Shown one piece after another: positions 60,802 through 64,000 of a stretch of 64,000 nucleotides of DNA (position 1 is the first letter of the stretch; the number at the start of each line of letters is the position of its first letter). The notes beneath the pieces were generated by a model. That model was not told where the DNA came from. It saw only the letters and a list, made by a program, of their open reading frames with translations, and searched no databases. The stretch covers positions 3,968,001 through 4,032,000 of the forward strand of contig NZ_CP154826.1 of assembly GCF_039613825.1 (NCBI RefSeq), given 5' to 3'. Made by a program: the position numbers and the translations under genes. Origin of the DNA: Diaminobutyricibacter sp. McL0608 (GTDB taxonomy: Bacteria; Actinomycetota; Actinomycetes; Actinomycetales; Microbacteriaceae).

Positions 60802-61452
60802 ATGAGTTCGGTACTGACTTCGCAGCCCGTGCGGCGCGTGGCGGCAGACCGGATCGTGCTCCCGCCCACCCTGGCGACGACCGACACGCGGGGCCGCATC
60901 CTCGAAGCATCCCTCGGGCTCTTCGCCGAGCGCGGGTTCGCCGGCACCTCCATTCGCGACATCGCCGGCGCGGTCGGCATCCAGACCGCCACCCTCTACG
61001 GGCATTTCCCGTCGAAGGAGCACATCCTTGCCGAGCTCACCCTGGCCGGGCATGACGGTCACCGGCGAGCGATGGCGGATGCGGTGGCCGCCGCAGGTGC
61101 GGACCCCGCTGCCCAGCTCGCCGCGCTCGTCCGCGCCCACGTGATCTTCCACGCCGAGTTCGCCATGCTCGCGACGGTCTCGAACGCCGAACTCCCCGCT
61201 CTCTCGCCGGAGTTGGTCGCCGATTCGATCGCGGTGCGCTCCGAGAGCGAGCGGTTGCTCACCGGCATCATCGATCGCGGCGTCGAATCCGGCCGTTTCA
61301 CCACACGGGACGCCTGGCTGGCCGCCTCAGCGATCGGCGGCATGGGGCTACGGGTGTCGAACTGGTTCGGCCCGGGCAGCCCGATGACCGCCGAGCACGT
61401 CGCCGACACGTACGCCGACTTCGCGCTCCGCATCGTCGGCGCCGCGCCCTGA
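60802..61452 (+). CDS. TetR-family repressor
   Basis: 216 residues. Helix-turn-helix GRILEASLGLFAERGFAGTS and GIQTATLYGHFPSKEHIL after a 28-residue N-terminal arm; C-terminal TetR_C-like domain. AGGGGG precedes the ATG. Divergent from the GH5 gene, which it may control. Confidence 0.92.
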   Translation: MSSVLTSQPVRRVAADRIVLPPTLATTDTRGRILEASLGLFAERGFAGTSIRDIAGAVGIQTATLYGHFPSKEHILAELTLAGHDGHRRAMADAVAAAGADPAAQLAALVRAHVIFHAEFAMLATVSNAELPALSPELVADSIAVRSESERLLTGIIDRGVESGRFTTRDAWLAASAIGGMGLRVSNWFGPGSPMTAEHVADTYADFALRIVGAAP

Positions 61453-61510
61453 ACCGCCCTGCCGCGTCGCTGCCGCGGGCGCCGCGCATCCGCCACCCGG
61501 ATAGCGCTCA

Positions 61511-61572
61511 CCGCACTAGTTTCGTCCCGGCGCACTACGTAGACCTAGTGCGCCGAGACACGGCTAGTGCGG
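61511..61572. repeat. Nested palindromic repeat (REP-like)
   Basis: Four related 9-bp units lie 18 bp apart: CCGCACTAG (61511), GGCGCACTA (61529), TAGTGCGCC (61546) and CTAGTGCGG (61564). The two halves are mirror images, so the whole 62 bp is a nested inverted repeat with an 8-bp centre. It stands between the convergent TetR and sigma factor genes and may be a terminator or an extragenic repeat copied elsewhere in the genome. Confidence 0.7.
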
Positions 61573-61633
61573 CGAGCTCTGTGACACCTGCGGCAGCCGG
61601 CGCGAGTGCGGCTGCCCCCGGAACCCGCGCGGC

Positions 61634-62554
61634 TCACCGCGGACGCCGCGCCTCCTGCGCCTCGCGGAGCACCGCCCAGGCATCCGCCACCGGTCCCACG
61701 TGCCCGAGCTTGTCGGGGTTGAGCACTGTGCGGATCGCCTGGATGCGGCCATCGAGCACATCCAGCGCCCACGTGTTCATCACCAATCCGGCGCGGTCAC
61801 GGAAGATGGCGCCGGGCTGGCCGTTGACCACGTGCGGCTCGAGCGTTCCGCCGATCCCGAGGAACAGCGGGATCATCGAGCCGAGCACTCGGCTCACATT
61901 GTCGGCGCCGTGGACGCCGCGGCTCCACTGCGGGGCCTTGCCGCCGCTGTCCCCGATCATCTCCACGTCGGCCGCGAGCAGTTCGCGAAGACTGTCGACG
62001 TCGCCATCCCGGATGGCGTCGAAGAATCGCGCGGCCAGCTCTTCCCGCTCGCGGCGGTCGGCTTCGAAGCGCGGACGCCCTTCGTCCATGTGCCTCCGCG
62101 CCCGGACGGCGAGCTGGCGGCAGGCCGCCTCCGACCGCCCGACGGATGCCGCGATCTCCGGAAAGTCGAAAGCGAAGACTTCGCGCAGCACGAACACCGC
62201 GCGCTCGAGCGGCGTCAGCTGCTCGAGCAGCAGCAGGGCGGCCATCGACACCGAGTCCGCGAGTTCTGCCGCGCGCGCCGGGTCCTCATACGGATCCGAG
62301 ACCAGCGGCTCAGGGAACCACGTCCCGACGTACTGTTCCCGCCGCACCCGCGCCGATCGCAGCACGTCGATCGAGATCCGGGTCACGATGGCAGACAGGT
62401 ATGCCTTCGTCGAGGTGGGCGTCGTCGCAGACGATTCGTACCGCAGCCAGGTCTCCTGCACCGCATCCTCTGCCTCGCCGACGCTTCCGAGTATCCGGTA
62501 CGCGATCGCGAACAGCAGCGGCCGGAGGTCTTCGAACTCGTCAACCCTGCTCAT
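61634..62554 (-). CDS. ECF41-group sigma factor (SigJ-like)
   Basis: 306 residues: sigma region 2 (FAIAYRILGSVGEAEDAVQE, TWLRYES), region 4 (LTPLERAVFVLREVFAFDF) and a C-terminal SnoaL-like domain with the ECF41 marks DSGGK and NPDKLGH. The extension modulates activity in this group. ATG overlaps the stop of the epimerase gene (ATGA); both form one operon. Confidence 0.93.
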   Translation of the reverse strand: MSRVDEFEDLRPLLFAIAYRILGSVGEAEDAVQETWLRYESSATTPTSTKAYLSAIVTRISIDVLRSARVRREQYVGTWFPEPLVSDPYEDPARAAELADSVSMAALLLLEQLTPLERAVFVLREVFAFDFPEIAASVGRSEAACRQLAVRARRHMDEGRPRFEADRREREELAARFFDAIRDGDVDSLRELLAADVEMIGDSGGKAPQWSRGVHGADNVSRVLGSMIPLFLGIGGTLEPHVVNGQPGAIFRDRAGLVMNTWALDVLDGRIQAIRTVLNPDKLGHVGPVADAWAVLREAQEARRPR

Positions 62555-63483
62555 GCCAGCCCCTCATTGAACCCCTGACGCCACGACGGGTAGCGGAGCT
62601 CCCAGCCGAGCTCCCGCCGAGCCTTCGCATTGGAGAACGCGCGGCCTTCGGTCATCATGATCACCGCGACACCCCCCGCGAGCGGTCGCGCGACCCATGT
62701 CGGCACCCGCATCGGCGGCTTCGCGCCCGCGCACTCCGCCAGGTAGGGCAGCCAGTCACGGGCTGCCGCCGGCTCGTCGTCCGTAATGTTGAAAACGCCT
62801 GTCGCGTTCTGTTCCACAGCCAACACCGTAGCGCTTGCCGCGTCGTCGAGGTGCAGCCAGGAGCTGTGCCCGGCGCCGTCTCCGACGAGCGGATACTGCC
62901 GTTTGCGCACGAGCTCGGCCTGGTCGTCGCTCGCCCCCGGACCGTAGAGGGCGCCGAATCGGAGGGTGGCGCCGCCGAACGCTCGCACCGCATCCTCGAG
63001 GTATCGGATGGCCGCCATCCCCTTCTCGGCGGCCGTCCCGGTGAGCGGGTCGAGCGGGTCGTCCTCGGTCTTCACCCAGCCGCCTTCGCGGATTCCGTTC
63101 CAGCTGCCGTAGCTCTGCGCGACGACGTGGTGCACTCCGGTCGCCTCGGCCGCGGCGAGCAGGTGGTCCGTTCCTTCGGTGCGCAGCCGGATGGTCGGGG
63201 CGAACCAGCGGTCCATGTGCTTGATGTCGGGCTTGCCGGCGTGGCCCGGCGCGATCGCGGTCATCTGGTTGACGATCACGTCGGGCTGCGCCGACGCGAC
63301 CGCCTGGCCGACGGATGCCGCATCCAGCCCATCCATCACCACCGCATCCGCCCCCAGCCCGCGCAGGGTCGGGAGGTTGCGCTCGGATGTGGTGGTCGCC
63401 GTCACCTGATGGCCACGGGTTACCAGTTGCGGCACCAACCGCTGGCCGATGACCCCGGTACCGCCTGCCACGAATACGCGCAT
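62551..63483 (-). CDS. NAD-dependent epimerase-like protein, ECF41 partner
   Basis: 310 residues: VAGGTGVIGQRLVPQLVTRG and a substrate domain with YGSWNG, SSWLHLDDAASATVLA. It is the COE-type (carboxymuconolactone decarboxylase, oxidoreductase or epimerase) partner regularly found beside ECF41 genes and their main target. GAGGAGG precedes the ATG. Confidence 0.9.
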   Translation of the reverse strand: MRVFVAGGTGVIGQRLVPQLVTRGHQVTATTTSERNLPTLRGLGADAVVMDGLDAASVGQAVASAQPDVIVNQMTAIAPGHAGKPDIKHMDRWFAPTIRLRTEGTDHLLAAAEATGVHHVVAQSYGSWNGIREGGWVKTEDDPLDPLTGTAAEKGMAAIRYLEDAVRAFGGATLRFGALYGPGASDDQAELVRKRQYPLVGDGAGHSSWLHLDDAASATVLAVEQNATGVFNITDDEPAAARDWLPYLAECAGAKPPMRVPTWVARPLAGGVAVIMMTEGRAFSNAKARRELGWELRYPSWRQGFNEGLA

Positions 63484-63525
63484 TCCCGTCGTCCTCCTCG
63501 TTCGAATTCTGCTTCTACGAGGTGA

Positions 63526-63552
63526 GACGAGGTGGCGCGGTCGGGTGTGACA
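63526..63552 (-). promoter_or_regulatory. ECF41 promoter TGTCACA-N16-CGTC
   Basis: On the - strand TGTCACA (63552-63546) is followed by 16 bp and CGTC (63529-63526), an exact match to the known ECF41 promoter. The -10 ends 42 bp before the epimerase ATG. This gives positive autoregulation of the epimerase-sigma operon. Confidence 0.92.
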
Positions 63553-63582
63553 TCCCCCGACCTGTTGTGGCGTACGCAGGGC

Positions 63583-63777
63583 TTACGCGCGCGCGGGCGA
63601 CTCCGACGGCATGATGATCCAGAGCGCGATGTACGCGATGAACTGCGGGCCCGGAAGCAGGCAGGACAACAGGAACAGCACACGCACGGTCAGGGGATTC
63701 CAGCCGAAGCGCTGGGCGAGGCCTGCGCACACGCCGCCGATGATGCGTCCGTTGATGGGTCGATAGAGAGTGTTCAT
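63583..63777 (-). CDS. PspC-domain membrane protein
   Basis: 64 residues. RIIGGVCAGLAQRFGWNPLT and a hydrophobic helix LLPGPQFIAYIALWIIMPSE are the PspC signature. Small inner-membrane protein of envelope stress systems; here without other psp or liaF genes. Confidence 0.85.
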   Translation of the reverse strand: MNTLYRPINGRIIGGVCAGLAQRFGWNPLTVRVLFLLSCLLPGPQFIAYIALWIIMPSESPARA

Positions 63778-63884
63778 GGTTCCAGCGTGCCTGCATCCGG
63801 TGGCGGTGAACATCCGGGAATCCCCCCAATCGACCCTGAGGTTTTCCGACCCGATCGTCGGGCGTATCGCACGTGTGTGCGCGT

Positions 63885-63890
63885 AGAGTC
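63885..63890 (+). promoter_or_regulatory. -10 element of a leaderless promoter
   Basis: TAGAGT ends 7 bp before the GTG at 63898, so the transcript would begin at the start codon. No ribosome site is present, in keeping with a leaderless message. Confidence 0.55.
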
Positions 63891-63897
63891 GCACCCG

Positions 63898-64000
63898 TGC
63901 GCCCCCTGCCATTGGATGTTCTCCCGGCGAAGATCCTGTTCAACGTGCTCATTTTCGTCTTCGCCGCATCCGAAGTCGCCATCCGGGCGTTCTCGGTGCG
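63898..64000 (+). CDS. Membrane protein, partial (possibly ICMT-like)
   Basis: GTG at 63898 opens a frame to the window edge, 34 residues with a membrane helix (ILFNVLIFVFAASEVAIRAF). It resembles the start of isoprenylcysteine carboxyl methyltransferase-family proteins, but too little is visible to be sure. Confidence 0.5.

Noticed and set aside
1-64000. tRNA, rRNA, CRISPR, transposase, integrase or phage genes
   Set aside because: None found on reading both strands; gene remnants show rearrangement but no mobile-element gene remains in view.

Overview
The window is chromosomal DNA of a high-GC Gram-positive bacterium. GC-rich third codon positions, frequent GTG starts, leaderless-type starts, an actinobacterial LexA box, an ECF41 sigma factor, a prp operon with a GntR regulator and a cytochrome bc-type cytochrome b all fit Actinobacteria. 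Overall style suggests Microbacteriaceae (inference; no rRNA or other phylogenetic marker is present). I see no tRNA, rRNA, CRISPR array, transposase or phage structural gene.

Layout. 1-8839: a partial C-glycoside deglycosidase subunit gene, a ROK repressor, and a seven-gene + strand catabolic operon (extradiol dioxygenase, cyclase-family hydrolase, flavin monooxygenase, FAH-family hydrolase, SDR, alpha/beta hydrolase, SDR). Together these could form a pathway for a phenolic or heterocyclic compound, possibly the aglycone of a C-glycoside. 8777-16738: hydrolase, MFS transporter, secreted two-CBM chitinase, redox and regulator genes, two tiny overlapping genes and an MFS gene remnant. 16761-22356: a - strand homoprotocatechuate (4-hydroxyphenylacetate) meta-cleavage operon with hpaD, hpaE, a DapA-type aldolase, a GntR regulator and an FAH-RraA fusion. 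22409-23388: a RES/Xre toxin-antitoxin pair with a perfect palindrome at its promoter. 23456-26098: 3-hydroxybenzoate 4-monooxygenase with an IclR regulator.

26276-33337: assorted enzymes, then a less GC-rich stretch (about 30.2-32.9 kb) of small orphan genes, two of which are frameshifted. 33405-37606: 2-methylcitrate (propionate) operon prpC-prpB-prpD with a GntR regulator. 37774-39716: a Phd/RelE-like toxin-antitoxin pair with a third small gene, a SURF1-like gene without its first membrane segment, and an amidohydrolase remnant. 39715-45164: an RclR/RclA-like pair, a TetR-controlled NAD(P)-binding gene with two strong palindromic operators, a zinc alcohol dehydrogenase, and an ArsR regulator divergent from a 23-residue peptide with six cysteines. 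45229-46342: a LexA-box-controlled DUF6504 unit.

46343-58120: rhamnose-mutarotase-like protein, PPK2, a P-type cation ATPase, and a set of arylsulfatase, orphan cytochrome b, NmrA-like protein and fumarate-reductase-type flavoprotein. 58245-64000: a membrane-anchored GH5 glycosidase, a TetR regulator, a nested palindromic repeat, an ECF41 sigma factor/epimerase operon with a textbook ECF41 promoter, a PspC protein and a partial membrane protein.

The cluster is dominated by aromatic-acid and carbohydrate catabolism with many local one-component regulators, as expected of a plant- or soil-associated saprophyte. The most unusual items are the six-cysteine mini-protein facing ArsR, the putative C-glycoside/aromatic operon, the SOS-controlled DUF6504 unit without its usual polymerase partners, and several gene remnants marking past rearrangement.
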